From positions 5,441,205 through 5,505,204 of the forward strand of contig CM055093.1 in assembly GCA_029204225.1 (NCBI GenBank): 64,000 bases of DNA. The letters are read 5' to 3'. Below, one piece after another: positions 1 to 12,507 of the stretch. Source of the stretch: Diphasiastrum complanatum. Lineage: Eukaryota; Streptophyta; Lycopodiopsida; Lycopodiales; Lycopodiaceae. The notes beneath the pieces are model-generated. The model made no database searches, was not told where the DNA came from, and saw nothing but the letters and a program-made list of their open reading frames with translations. Both the position numbers and the translations under genes were made by a program. The number at the start of each line of letters is the position of its first letter. Position 1 is the first letter of the stretch.

Positions 1-197
1 ATGATGTACATTAATGTTGACAGCTGATACCAACTGTAATTAGCCATAGGTTAGTCTATTATTCTATTTGTAGGTTTTCTCTCTCTATCAGGGTTCAGGA
101 TTTATATGTACATTTTATATTCAGTATGAAGTTAGTGTGATGGAGTGATATTGCATGTTCTTCTTCCGTCTCCCTACTTGGTGATTGTTTATGGTGA

Positions 198-1320
198 ATG
201 CTTGATGTTGCATTTATGATTGTTGACACTGACGATAGTCTCCGCCGATGTTTAGAACCAACCGAGACGACTGTTGTAATAAGTGCATTACATGAGGAAG
301 ATTTGGAGGCTCACTATGCTCTTAAAAACACTGCAAAAGAAATTTTCAATGCTAAATATTGGTGGCCTACCGTCTATAGAGATGTTAAATTATTCATTCA
401 AAGATGTGATGCATGTGAGAGGATGGGGAAACCCAGCTTCGCGACACATTGGCAGCTTACTCCAATTATTCCCTTAGCACCCTTTGAGAAGTGAGGGATA
501 GATTTTGTAGGACCTATCACCGATCACGCGAAAACTCGTCGTCGTTACATTCTCGTTGCCACGGACTATGCTACCAAGATGGTAAAGGCTGAAGCCACAA
601 TTAAGAACGATGCTAAGACTGTAGCAAAGTTTTTATTTCAAAACATTATCACGCAATATGGACGTCCCTTAGAACTCGTTAGCGATAGGGAAACCCATTT
701 CCTTAATCAGACCATTGAGGCCATGTTGTCATATTTTTCTATTACACATCGCCAAACCACTCCATATAATCCAAAAGCAAATGGGCTTACGGAGCGGACA
801 AATGGAATTCTATGTAAAATTTTGAATAATGGAACAGAAACACATTCTTCTGATTGGGATCAGAAGTTACCGTCTATCTTATGGGCATACAAAACTGCTG
901 AAACTAGGCAGACTCCATACTTTGTGTATGAAATGCATCCCATACTACCAATAGAATTCGGAGTTCCGACGATTCGCATTAGTAATGAAGAGCGAATGGA
1001 TGAACACAATAGTCTTCAGGAACGGATGATTTCTTTGACGCAACTAGAAGAAGATCATCGTCTTTTATTAATCGAGATTGAACGAGTTAAAAGAAATTTT
1101 TGACCAATCCATTAAGAAAATAAAAACTAAACAAGGGGACTATGTGCTTTCGTATGAAAACAGACACATGTTGTTTCTTGGGAAATTACATACCAGATGG
1201 ATGGGACCGTATAATGTCTTAGAAGTTTTTAACAATGGATCACTTCAGTTAGCCGATCCCCAAGAACATTTACTTGACACTCGAGTAAATAGCTCAAGGG
1301 TGAAGCGCTACTATGACTAA
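198..1320 (+). pseudogene. Ty3/gypsy integrase fragment (Tat/Athila-like), broken
   Basis: Remnant of an LTR-retrotransposon integrase. In order: the end of the zinc-binding HHCC region (YWWPTVYRD, then CDAC), the catalytic core with Asp in IDFVGPI, Asp in VSDRETHFL and Glu in LTERTNG, and the C-terminal GPY/F-type module (MGPYNVLEV near 1200). One TGA (492-494) replaces the usual Trp of the PFEKWG motif. The core then stays in the same frame to 1103, and the C-terminal module lies one frame over, so a single-base indel sits near 1080-1100. No reverse transcriptase or gag lies upstream, so the element is cut at its 5' side. It resembles the integrase at 36.4-37.1 kb but keeps the C-terminal module that copy lacks. 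The family is clear; the clade is inferred. Confidence 0.88.
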
Positions 1321-2270
1321 TTTTCGATGTTTCAGTTTCTAAAGGCCGTCATTTTTTGTGCAATCATTTTTTCCAAAGTTTGTTGAAAACCCGATAACTT
1401 CGCATTCTTCGTTGTAGCGAAATTTCTGACACCGCTACACTTTCATGTTCCACATTTTTGTGAAAATGCCGACACCATATTGGAATATGGTATATTAAAT
1501 AAATTCACCATTTTTAGAAACACGAAAATTGTGACACTTCTACATTCGCATTTTTCGAGATTTTTCTTCATTTCATTTTTCACTTTCGGGATTTTTGCAA
1601 GAATGTTGCACATCATTTTGCATATACCTTTTTCGTCATATTTTCATATCACCAGTACAGCGAAAATATACAAAAAACCTGACACCTTCGTATTTTTCGC
1701 TGATACATTTTTTGCCAATACATTTCCTTACATTTTAACAAAGAAAACGACAGTCTTCGCTTCTAACTAATTTCACGCATTGTTTCATAGATTGTGTATA
1801 TTATTCCCGCAGTTCAAAGTTCACAAATACTGAACTGAACTTTTGCGGACTGAGTGAAGAATTTGTGTATTTTGCTTATTTATTTATTTATTTTTATTTA
1901 TTTATTTATTTGTTTTGTTTTTAAGACTAGACACTTTATTATTGAGTATGTACCTTCAAAACGAAGGACACGCTTCCATTTAATATTAGTCTAATCTGCT
2001 GAAATATCATCAATATGCCTAAAATCTCAAACACTTTTGTTTTTTCGCTATCACTTTCCATCACTCTTGCTCTCTGATTTTTGAATTGTTGCAATCAAGC
2101 TCTTTTCCGCCATCATTTGTTTACAATTGCAAGCATCATGGCAATCGTATTCAAAACACACCCAAAGCCAGTGTTACCAATGTTACAACCACTAGCTACA
2201 CGAGCGCAAAAGTCTGTCATTGATACTTTGATCTTCGGTATATCGAGCTTGAACTATACTCGATAAGTCG
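1321..2270 (+). other. Post-integrase spacer of the Ty3 fragment
   Basis: AT-rich, mostly non-coding sequence following the integrase. It contains several CTTCGC/TTCGCT-type words like those in the leader and spacer of the Ty3 element at 30-45 kb, so it is probably the spacer of the same kind of element. A short ORF beginning at the ATG near 2138 could be the start of a post-integrase ORF, but I see no convincing similarity. No LTR end or primer-binding site was found. Confidence 0.4.
1866..1918. repeat. (ATTT)n tetranucleotide tract
   Basis: Imperfect run of TTTA/ATTT units inside the Ty3 spacer. Simple-sequence expansion with no coding signal. Confidence 0.8.
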
Positions 2271-5200
2271 GAACATTATATTTAATGGGTAAGGTAAGAG
2301 TAGCTCAGGGCATTTGTTTTATTTTGCATTGAATTCTTAGCTCAAATCCTACCCCTGTATATTGCGAGATCTTCTCCCTTTGCATAACCTTGCAATTACT
2401 TTTCAATACTTTGCCAAGAACCTTGTAACACTTGATATGGTGGTGGAAGAGCTAGAGGCTCTTTCTGTAACCGGGTTGTTATTTTTGAGTTTTTTTTATT
2501 GATTTTATATATTGTATTGAGGAAGTAATAATAATTTTATTTTTTTTGTTTGATCTCTTTTTGAGTAAGTAGGTCAATTGTATTTGTTTTGATTGGTTGG
2601 ATAAACCATATCCTTGAAAAAAACCTTGAATAAATGTTTTACGTTGTTTTTGTACATGATTCCTATCTCTATTTTGCCATTATTCAAGGTTGTTCAATAT
2701 GTCATAATAGTATGATTCATCATCTTTTATGAGAGATTTTTATTAACCTTCACCTGTTAAAAGAGCAAATTTATTAGAATATTGAAATGAGGTCAATTTT
2801 AAACAATTAAGATTGGAGTTTGTGCTGAAGACTTGAAACTTCACAAAAAATATAACAATCAAACTTCACCCTGAAATGTTGTCATTTTGTCTCTATGAGG
2901 AAACTTCAGAATTTTAAGCAGCGGCAAAGTTTCACTTTGAAGCTACACGGCTAGCACACACTAGTCAACTGAGTCGCTTCGCAAAATGCTTAAAAATCAA
3001 AATTCAGTTCACTAACCCAAGAGTAAGAAGTCCAAGAATCGAAGCTTCTTCCCGAAATGCAGTAGAACTACCCTGGCAAACCCGGTTTCTGTTGTCTCAC
3101 ACGATTGATCACATCCAAATACTTTGACTACATATTAGCGCTTAGCAAGATTGGTTTCTTCTGAAACTGCCTAACTGCACATCAAAAGCAATTGTTGCAT
3201 TGCCCTTCGATAATGTGAAATGGATCATCTTCCCCTACATTTGAATGGACTTCTTTGATTTGTAGCTTTCACGTGTTACTTCTACTTCAAATTGGTCATT
3301 GAGTCACTTGTTCCCCATAGGAAAGATGAAAGAATCGTCCACAATTGCCTGTCAAGATTGGAACGATGGAGCAAGGGCTGCCACATTGCCTTGAATGCCT
3401 TTACATATTCACTTTCATAGCATATTCCTTAAATAAGTAAATAGTAGACTACTTCATACACCAAGTAAACACAAGAAGCGATGTTTGTGCATTCTCCACA
3501 CATTATGTGCATTCAAAATAGAAAACAACAAGCAATCAGATTATGTCTCTCTTATTATTCTACAATTTTTATTCTCTAGAAAAGTAGAAAATCTAGTGCA
3601 TGCCAAGATCGATTGCAGTGTTAACCATCACCGGCTACAATACCATGTAAGAAATTAGATCATGTAGTATCAATTCAAGCCATAGAGTGAGACCAAAGAG
3701 AACACCATAGTCTACATTCATTAACTACACAACACAATGAGGTGAATGATATTTGAAAGTTGAGGTGCAACCACTTGTGTTTCCCTACAAGTTTGGTCAC
3801 TCAATCCCAAGTCCTTTTACGCACACAAGGACTGGACCCTAAATAAATTCATTAAAAAGCATTTGGGGCGTTAGAGTCAATCAATTAATGAGTACATTTT
3901 GAGTACGTCTACATTAGCCAACCAAGTCTATAGTACCCATTGTGATTCCAACACTCGTCTCTTCAGTTGTACCATAAAACTTGCAGCCTTTAAGCAACTA
4001 AAACTATTTTAAGCAACTACAAAACACAAAGGAAATGAAAGCAAGAATTAGAAGCATATTAGCAACTGAAACTATTCATAGCAACTACAAATCACAAAAG
4101 ACGTGAAAGCAAGAAACTAGAAGTAGAACTCAACAAAATTTAGTTGATAATCAAGCGTTAATGCCTTCAAGTATCCAATTGCCTATAAATGATCACAAAA
4201 CAATGGAGCATTCATCTACCATCACCTGTCTTACAACAATACTCAGCCAAAGAGAAGAGGGAAAGACCCTTATGGATGCAAGAAAGAGAGCAAAGAGGGA
4301 AAAATGTTTATGGATGCAAAGCTCAAAATGTAGAAGTGTGAGACATTGCATTCCATTACCAAAAAACAAAGAGAATGAGACATATTCATTGGCAGCACCC
4401 TTTGATGAGGCGTCACTCCTTCATTTGCCCTATTGGGTCCTAAGTCAACATAAGCTTTACAAACTTAGCCAAAATGTGGCTTAAGTTTTATCTGAAGTCA
4501 AGAGCTTGGAAATTCATTATTAATGTGTTACTCCTATCGCCTAAGAGCTGGTCTTATGTACATAGAATGCGCCTTTTTGGGCACATGCTAGCTAAACTAG
4601 TAAGAGCATCATACTCTTTAAATGCACTAGAATCATTCAAGGTGCCTCTGATATCTCGCTTAACATGTTCCATTGGCTGCTTTGCATCATGGACTTCTCA
4701 TAAGGCCAAGGATACCACAATCTCTTCTTTGTTAAGTCTCGTACTGAGTGTGGCAATGTTAACCTTCCTCAAGTAGCTTGAGGCTCTGCAATTACAAATT
4801 TTGAAGTCCACAATAAACTTCCACATTATGCTTCTCCACCTGTATCTTCAAGCTCATACCTTGTCTTTAATCATTGAGCTACTCAGGTCATTTTCATGAT
4901 CATCCACTAAGTCTATTTTTCATTTTGCTAACACATGCACAAGAATGAGGTTCACAAAAAATGGGTCACTTCTCATGCTTCTAAGTATTAAATTATCATT
5001 GTTCATTGTTCATTATTTAGTTAGTTTATTTCCTATGTTTACATCTATTGATTAGGAAAGTAGAAACTCACGCCTATGGGGAAAGATTGTGCTCATCCTC
5101 CATTAGATTAAATTTAAAATACTCTTCAATTATTTACTTTTAGAAAAATTTTTGCATTGGTGAGCGAGCAAATAAATGACTCAAGGTCTAGAAAAGGATT

Positions 5201-6375
5201 AAAATGAAAAAGTAGGATCCTAGAGCAAAGATCAATTACATTAAGAGAGCTATTTTTCTTTGAATTGTCATGAGCAAAAGCACACTTAAAGACATACCTT
5301 TATGTCCTAACAAGACTCAGCTGTTTATGGCTACTAATATCTACTCCCATGTTCACATTTGAGATCGGCATTATCTCTACTTTATTTCTTGAGCTGTAAA
5401 ATTCGTGCCGGTGTACCTGCTTTGAAAAAGGTGGTTCTTAAAATTTTTACCAACCACAAGTTTATCATTCACCATTAAATTTCTTTGTACTTGAAACAAA
5501 ATATATATATTCAAGACTGACGATCAAAACTGGAATGGACTTCATAACAACATATTAGTGAAAATATTAATCTAATAATGAACGTAGTTGAGCCTCAAGC
5601 ACTTGAAAAACTATATAAGGAGAAAAAAATGAGTTCAAATCCACTTAGAGACCCAAAGCACATACAAACACAGCAAAACTATGTAGAAGCACCAAATCTC
5701 AAGGTAGAGGTAGGTTGGAGTAACGATGGTGGCTCCCCCTTTGTGTGTATGAAGTTAAGGTATGTGTACTTTTTCTCTGTTGTCATGTTCTATTCTTAAT
5801 TTATGTGATTTTTAGGATTTCTAGATGTGCTCTATCATTCAATAATATGTCATTGCTCTGATTCTTTATGGATAGTAAACATTCATTATCGTGTTTTCCA
5901 AACCCCTACATGCTAATCTAGCAAGTTCCAAGAGATATAAGACAACATTCAACCAAAAGCAAGTTGCAATCTACATCGCACTATACCAAGAATTGCAAGC
6001 TAGCAACTCTTTGAAAAGTAAAAGACTGGGAAATAAAAGAATTTGAAAACAAGCCTGGGTCTCTATAATCATAATATATATCATCTACAAAATTGCATGG
6101 TTTTGTATACCATTATTTAGATGAGTCCTTTCTTCAAGAATGTTCTTGTGATAGTCTTGCTCCCCATACAAACGTCTGCAAAAAGATGATCGTCAAAATC
6201 ACGTTATAAAAGTCTAGAAGAATCGAGCTAAAGTAAGCAAAGGGAATTTGTATTAGGCAGTTGATAGATAAGGCATTCATAACTCTATTTGGCATCATCA
6301 ACTTGTAATACAAAATGATAACCTTCACAAATTACATATATGTTACAAAACAACGTCAATGTTTCGTGCATTAGA

Positions 6376-6380
<5 letters not shown>
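2271..6380. other. Unassigned AT-rich intergenic stretch
   Basis: About 4.1 kb without a recognisable gene. Two consecutive plus-strand ORFs (4161-4484 and 4474-4776) have no motif I recognise, no repeats, and composition like their surroundings. They are probably chance ORFs or very old transposon debris. No LTR ends, primer-binding site, tRNA, or terminal inverted repeat was seen. Confidence 0.5.

Positions 6381-6420
<40 letters not shown>
6379..6420. repeat. (CT)n microsatellite
   Basis: About 20 CT units on the plus strand. Flanking sequence does not show the LINE 3' stem-loop found next to the tracts at 8.8 and 27.9 kb, so its origin is unknown. Confidence 0.9.
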
Positions 6421-6422
<2 letters not shown>

Positions 6423-6499
6423 ACCCTCTGCATATCCATGCACTTGACAACAAGGAGTTGGTATTCTTATAGTATCGACTAACATGGAAGGTCCAAATG

Positions 6500-7130
6500 C
6501 AACTTACAACAAGCACCTTCTTCATTTGGGTGAGTCTAATGAGCTAACGGCCTAGCCACATGGACTGGTTAGGCAATTTCAATTGCCATCTTCATAGTGT
6601 TGTTGATTAGCTCATTGGGTCATTATCTCTCTCTGTTTCTATTAGGTATCACCATCTCTCCCACTACAATTTGAAACTACTCTTCTTCTTGCCCATTCCA
6701 CCCTACTTCAAATATGGATCATACATCCCCCCCCCCCCCCCCCCAACCCGCCCCCCCAACTTGTCTCTTGTGCCCCACATAATACATTCAATGTGTCTTG
6801 CATCCCCTTGTACCAAGAATCACTCATGTCCTTGCTCCATCTACCACTTGACCAACCCATTAAAAACCCCAGCTAATTTCCTCACCACATCTACCCTTGT
6901 AACAACTAATTTGATGAAAAGTGTTGTTGCTTACACCTCCATGTTGTCCATGTTCAAATCGTCTCCCCCCATCTTCCACATGATGCCATATGCTAGTACC
7001 ACACTTTAACTCCAATATAAGAAGGCTACATGTTGGATTTACTCCTCTACTCTCTTAAATCCCATGTTAATCTCGATCCATTCATGTTGCTACATATTTA
7101 CGCGCATTGTCGCACAATCTGTAGAAATAC
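6500..7130 (+). pseudogene. Decayed LINE endonuclease fragment
   Basis: Plus-strand remnant of LINE ORF2. The stretch at 6525-6660 aligns by eye with the endonuclease region LGESNEL...HPHSGGH.VVDYL of the LINEs at 29 and 59 kb, with stops and indels. Near 6980 an H-D-A-I-C motif matches the WYDAEC linker that follows the endonuclease in the LINE at 28.8 kb. A run of 18 C at 6727-6744 has expanded inside it. It may be the 5' part of the same insertion as the RT piece at 8.1-8.8 kb. Confidence 0.5.
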
Positions 7131-8080
7131 ATGGGATTTGAAAACAGGTATCTACACGACAATCAAACTGTCGAGGTATTCGAGCCAAACTGTCGAGGGT
7201 CAAAAGAGTCAAAATCCTCGACTTGAATTGACTCGACTTGACTAATCGTCGAGTTTGACTGTTGACGTGGCACCACTCAAAATGAAGTTAGTCACCTATA
7301 CTAGCCACTTCCGAACCGTGCAACTAACTTGACAATGACTGCAACTACGTCACCATTTGACCAAATAGTGACAACCACGACTGCCGCCTACTAGGGCAGC
7401 GACATCCACTACTTCAGCCAAGATCTACATCGGACAACTCAACGCCTCTATGACATTCTGTATATATCTGCACAAATGTACATTATAGATGATGATGATG
7501 CTGATAATGTTAATTGTATTATTCATTCATAGACAGAAGCCGTAGATGCTTTTCACGCATCGATTCCTGTTTTCAAACTGAGAATCGGAATAAGCTCATA
7601 GCTATTACAGAACTAAGATAGTTTTCGAGCACGCTGGTTCGTCTACAATTGTCTTGTGCTCTAGTATCTGTTGACTTGTATTTCTATACTCTTTCTGAAT
7701 CGAATTATCATCTTATTGCATTCAGATTAGTGTCGGTATGCATGCAATGCTTTCTGGATCATTCTGTTTGATTTCTCTTACTGTTTTGTCTGAATTGTCT
7801 GCCTTATTTCCGCACTATCAATCGCAAGACCTTGTGTTTGCTTATGTAATCAATACAATCGATTTTAACAACTCCGAAGTTAGGATCAAGTAGGGTCAGT
7901 CGAGTCTTTCAACTCACCACTCTGATCTAATTCGATACGCGTAGTGCATGGATAGAGAAATCGTCCACTCCATCATCCCGAGTCCCAACTACCTACATGG
8001 AAGCTGAAAACAAGAGTCTTGGACCTCTTGAATAGCTCTTCATCAAGTGCCTTTTGACATAAGTTCCTCCCCTCCTCCCC

Positions 8081-8081
<1 letters not shown>
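7131..8081. other. Unassigned insert between LINE fragments
   Basis: About 950 bp with no coding signal, separating two plus-strand LINE pieces. The first 120 bp are rich in GTCGA/TCGAG words. An 11-bp inverted repeat (TTGAAAACAGG at 7137, its complement ending near 7578) was seen without a target duplication. It could be a solo LTR or other insertion, but no TG...CA ends could be fixed. Confidence 0.3.

Positions 8082-8116
<35 letters not shown>
8082..8116. repeat. Poly(C) tract, 35 nt
   Basis: Unbroken run of 35 C after CTCCCC-rich sequence. Long G/C homopolymers are unusual in otherwise AT-rich plant DNA; length may be approximate because of sequencing limits. Confidence 0.85.
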
Positions 8117-8118
<2 letters not shown>

Positions 8119-8129
8119 GACAATTTATA

Positions 8130-8818
8130 TGCTTGAACTAAGTATGCCACTACCTTGTACGTTGTATGACATTGCACAAAAACCTCTCACCAACATATTG
8201 CCCAAACCATTAGAGTTCTTACTTACTCCCTTGATGGTACGTGAAGCCATTCACCAATTAAAACATAATTGTGCACGTAAATCCTAATATTGATCTTATT
8301 ATATGCTGATGACGCAGTTCTAGTCTCCCCAACTAGGGAGGCTCTACAACACAATCTCGGCACTATGCATTTCTTTTGTACTACCTGGGGTTTGAAGGTC
8401 AATGGAGGAAGACCAAGAGTATCGTCTTCAACACATATAGATTTTATATGCAACAACACTAGTTCGCATTGGATGGTCAGTCACTAGAGACATTTTCTTC
8501 CTAAACATAACTAAGGGTTTTATTTATGGGACCGATCTTTAGCCACACAATATGCAACCCCCGGCTAACTCAAGAAGAGTCTATCTTTCCTTGTCAACTT
8601 GCAGTTGTGTTTCAAGCGACATATATGGAATGCTCAGAGTAAGTGTTGTCTTTTTTATGCCTATCTCAAATAGTGTCCTATTCTTGTTTGGCTCCACAAA
8701 TTTATTTTTTTGCATGTTGTTTCTAATGCTGAAGAATCTCCGATGACCAATAATTCTCTTGTTTACACATGCATTCCAACAAAGATATGTGAAAATCCAT
8801 CCCTAAATACTTGAAATC

Positions 8819-8820
<2 letters not shown>
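8130..8820 (+). pseudogene. Decayed LINE reverse-transcriptase fragment
   Basis: Plus-strand LINE RT debris. A segment near 8230-8275 (MVREAIHQLKHNC) matches the RT N-terminal region of LINE A (MVEATICKLKNNC). It runs almost directly into motif C (LLYADDAVLV near 8297) and the following WGLKVN block, so most of the RT palm is deleted. One frameshift near 8405 restores the KTK..VFNTYRF match. Weak similarity continues to about 8800. It is oriented head-on to LINE A. Confidence 0.7.
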
Positions 8821-8866
<46 letters not shown>

Positions 8867-8867
8867 A
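8821..8867. repeat. (GT)n(GA)n tract forming the LINE A 3' tail
   Basis: About 14 GT units followed by about 9 GA units. In LINE orientation (minus) this reads (TC)n then (AC)n directly after the AATAAAGCTTTC end, at the position where a poly(A) tail would be expected. Confidence 0.85.
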
Positions 8868-8915
8868 AGCTTTATTAACGTCTTTTGGGCACCCGTGGGT
8901 GCATAAGACCAAAAA
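8868..8915 (-). other. LINE A 3' terminal stem-loop
   Basis: Read on the minus strand: GTCTTAT, then the self-complementary GCACCC-AC-GGGTGC, then AAAAGAC, TTAATAAAGCTTTC and the (TC)n tail. The outer GTCTT/AAGAC can pair around the inner hairpin. LINE B has the same order with a different inner stem, which suggests that structure rather than sequence is conserved. In some LINE families the RT recognises such a 3' structure; that role is inferred here. Confidence 0.6.
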
Positions 8916-9109
8916 GAAAATATGTAAAAGCAACAGTGGGAGCATCATCCATAGGAGGACGTGGCCGTAAAATGCTATAAACTAGCTACGAATGAAAGTA
9001 GAACAAAGCAGAAGTGAAATAAGCCCACAACCCGGGCCAGGTATAACAGAAGAACTACAGAAAAAGTACCAATGCCCACAACCCGGGCCAGGTGGAGAAT
9101 AAGTACATA

Positions 9110-12100
9110 TCAGCGAAAGTAAGTGTGAAGTGTTCGCTGAGTGGACCGTACAGTGGGCCCCGATGGAGGCGAGTGCCGACTACATCTAGGCTTTTTCCGC
9201 GGTGGCACAGCGATAGGAATCTCATCATCGGAGTCATCAGCATGTGCTCGAGTCCAAAAAAACCCAGTGAGAAGCAACTGCCGGGAGTCTAACCCCAGGT
9301 GATCTGGTACAGGCAGATGAGACTGATGGAGAGTAAGCATCTCACGAACAAGAAGTCCCAAGCAACGAGCATCAAGATAGGACACAAAACTACGAAGTGT
9401 ATGCGGGCCATCACGAAAGAGACAATAATACCTCCCCCGTATCTCATAATACAACGGACATCTGAGGAGGAAATAAGCTTTATCTTCCACCTCCTGCAAC
9501 GAGCACAAACGACATAGACGACGCTCCCGAGGGATATCCCATGCACGACCGGCCTCAATAGCAAGCTGATGAGAGGAAATGCGCAACTGCCCAAGACGAT
9601 AGCGCAGGCCGTGTGATAGGGGCTGTGAGAGATAGAGCGGCAACAATGGCAAACCTGAAGGATCCAAAGAGAGGAAGTGTGTTTGGTAATAGCTCAGTCA
9701 AATACGGGAAGGTGGGAGGGAGCTCCAAGTCTGCTGCATATATTGACGAAATAAATAGCCTCAGATATATGAATGCGTACCACGAGGAAGATCCATGATA
9801 GAGATGCCCAGATGTCGTAAGAGATTAGACACCTGCTGGTACCAAGATAGCTTGGCATGGGAATCAGCTAGGACACGTGAAGAAGTAACCGCAGCAACTA
9901 TGTATCTATCCGGGTGAGATGCACGAATCTCCAAAATCCGCTGAAGAAAAAGAATAAGGCAGAAAAAAGCCCCCAAGGATGATCGGAGTAGTAGCAAACT
10001 CAGCACATAGGATATCATGAGGGTTGGTAGTCTTGGCACATATCATGCGACCCAACATAGTGGCCTGAATGCGGGAAATGCCTGCCCAGTCCTGGATAGA
10101 AAGTCCTGGCAACCAAATCTCGGATGCATACATCACTGCTGGAACCACCCGTGTGTGTAATAACTGGCCAATATGATTCATTGTACAACCACGCTCGAAC
10201 TGGACCAATGCTGAAAGACCGGAGGAAATGTGCGCAAATGCAGCCTGGCGGAAACCAAGAAGGAGCGCAGTAAACAGGACTCCCAAGTAAGTATAAGAGG
10301 CAACAATGTCAACTTCATGGCCGTCATAGAAGAATTGATAATTGTGAAGGCTTTGTCGATTGGTGTTGAAAATCATGATCTTTGTCTTTTTTAAGTTAAC
10401 AGAGAGACCCCAAGCAACACAAAACCGATGTAAGACCTGTAAGTGACACTGCAACCCTTCTGGTGAGGAAGAAAGCAGCAGGACAATGTCATCAGCATAA
10501 AGCAAAATGGGGATGAGCAAATGAGCCAGCGGGCAACCATCTCCACCTTCTTCACGAATGAGGCGCTCAAGATCATCAATATAAAGTGCAAAGAGCGGAG
10601 GGGATAGTGGACAGCCTTGCTTGACGCCAACAGTGCTACGGATGGGAGAAGACAAATCAATACCCAGCCGAATACGTGCTAGAACTCTCTCATACAGAGT
10701 AAGCATTGCCATGAGAATAGAGTCGGAAAAGCCAAGCTGACGTAGTTTGCTAATCAGAGGTCAACGAAACAAGCAAATACCTTCTTGCCCATATGCTTTG
10801 CCTCCTCAATGATAGTGTGTAGAGTGAGGACATGCTCAAGAGTGCTATAACCCCGGCGGAAGCCAGCTTGGCCAGTCGCATATAACAATCGAGAATCAGC
10901 CTCTGCCGTAACGAAGTTTTGGAGAATAGTGGCATACAACTTGGCCATGGTATGACCAATCATAATAGTGCGATAGTTGTGGACATTCGTGGCATCGCCT
11001 GCTTTAAGAATGGGATGAAGGAGATTGGTGGCCCAAGGTATGGAGAAACCATCAACGACAGAGCGGTTGAAACAACGGGCCAGGAAAGGGGAGGCGAATT
11101 TGGCAATTGGTTTGAGGAGCTCGGCTGAAAGGAGGTCAATGTCAGACGTACAATTGTTCTTGAGTTTGCAGATGGTGGCTTCAACCATGTCAGGAGAAAA
11201 GAGGTCACAGTGGGTAGGACGAGAAGAAAGAGAGATGGAAGGGTGAGCAGTTGTATATAGGTTGGTTGCATAGTCGACCCAGGATTGAAGAGGTATGGGT
11301 GCAATGGATAGGGGCTTATGAAGAAAGATCTTCCAAAAAGTAGCCGAGGAAGCAGAGTGGAGGGAGCGAAGGAGGTAGGAGGAACGGGAAGAAAAGTAGG
11401 CCACTTTCTTTTTGCGGAGAAGGGAACAAGCTGCTTTTCTGCGGAAGAAGACAATGTAGAATTGGAGAATTTGAGGAACTCCACATATTTCTGGAAGAAA
11501 GAACAGTCGTTGTCATACCATTTATTATGGGTACGACGATGAGAAGAGAAGCGGCGAGGGGGCGCAATGGCATGAGCGGCAGTAGTCAGGGCGTGTGTTA
11601 AAAAGGAGGCTTGGGTAGTGACATCAGAGGAGGAAGGAAAGTGGTTCAGAAGACGAGAGACGTGGGCAACATAGGCCTACGATTGCTGAGGAGGTATACG
11701 ATAGCAGGTGGGTCGAACAAAGAGGGAAGGTGGAGGAGAAGGCGGACTTGGCGCTAGGGAGAAGGAGAGGTAGAGCAGAGAGTGATCAGCGAGGACGGGG
11801 GTAGCGATGGTAAAGGATGCCAGGCGGGGCAATAAAGCAGGAGATGCAATGAAATAGTCCACTACGTTGTGACCGCCACCAAATGGGTGGCAAGTATATG
11901 TCGCTGATGAGTTCTGAGAATAACGGGCATAAGAGGTATCCAACGGATGAAGAGAGAGTGTGTCAGCATAGAACTCACTCTGGCGAGCGGTTGTGCGTGC
12001 GTTAAAGTCCCCTGCAAGCAGTATGTAACCCTGTAGAGAGAGTCTAGCAACGCCGTCAGAAAGGGCCTGAAAAGGATCACCTCCCAAATCCATAAACACT

Positions 12101-12495
12101 GAAGTGTGGGGAGCAAAGTAGCACACTGCAACAAACAAGTCCTGGTCCAGCCCCAAGAAGGATGCAGTAATCTGAAGCCACAAGTAACGGCCATAAGTAT
12201 CCTGAGACACCAACCGAATAGGAGTATACACCGACCTGTACAAACATGCAACTCCACCAGAGGCCCGAAGTATCCTGCCCTGTAGCATAGGTCGTGGAGC
12301 GGAAATCCACTGAAAACCAGAAATGTGCGGAAGTGGGTGTGTGGAAGACTCATATGTCTCTGCAAAAAGTAGAAAATCAGCCGAACATAGATAGGTGTCA
12401 AGATCAGCCGTTGTAGAAGAGGTGGAGAGGCCGCCGCAGTTCCAAAAACCAAATGTGACGCTAGCCGGGGCTATCGAGCTGCTTCCATGCCCGAG
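9110..12495 (-). pseudogene. LINE A ORF2: endonuclease-reverse transcriptase, broken
   Basis: The endonuclease begins near 12440 (FWNCGG), with AETYE, LLAGDFNAR, HNVVDYF and LADHSLL motifs in order to about 11750. An in-frame TAG lies at 11677-11679, after which the same frame continues to the KWYDNDC linker near 11520. RT follows after a frameshift near 11420: MVEATICKLKNN, GQAGFRRGYST, motif A (CFVDL, cut just after the Asp by a small deletion near 10755), QGCPLSPPLF, then motif C LLYADDIVLL near 10500 and the WGLSVNLKKTK block. After another shift near 9910 the C-terminal zinc motif CRLCSLQEVEDK..L.RCP lies at 9667-9110. Typical ORF2 order; not functional as it stands. Confidence 0.9.
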
Positions 12496-12507
12496 TACCC
12501 CAACTTC

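Noticed and set aside
2138-2266. Start of an env-like ORF in the first Ty3 fragment
   Set aside because: Position is plausible but no residue blocks match the ORF at 37.5 kb.
7137-7578. 11-bp inverted repeat as ends of a DNA transposon
   Set aside because: No target duplication and no subterminal structure.
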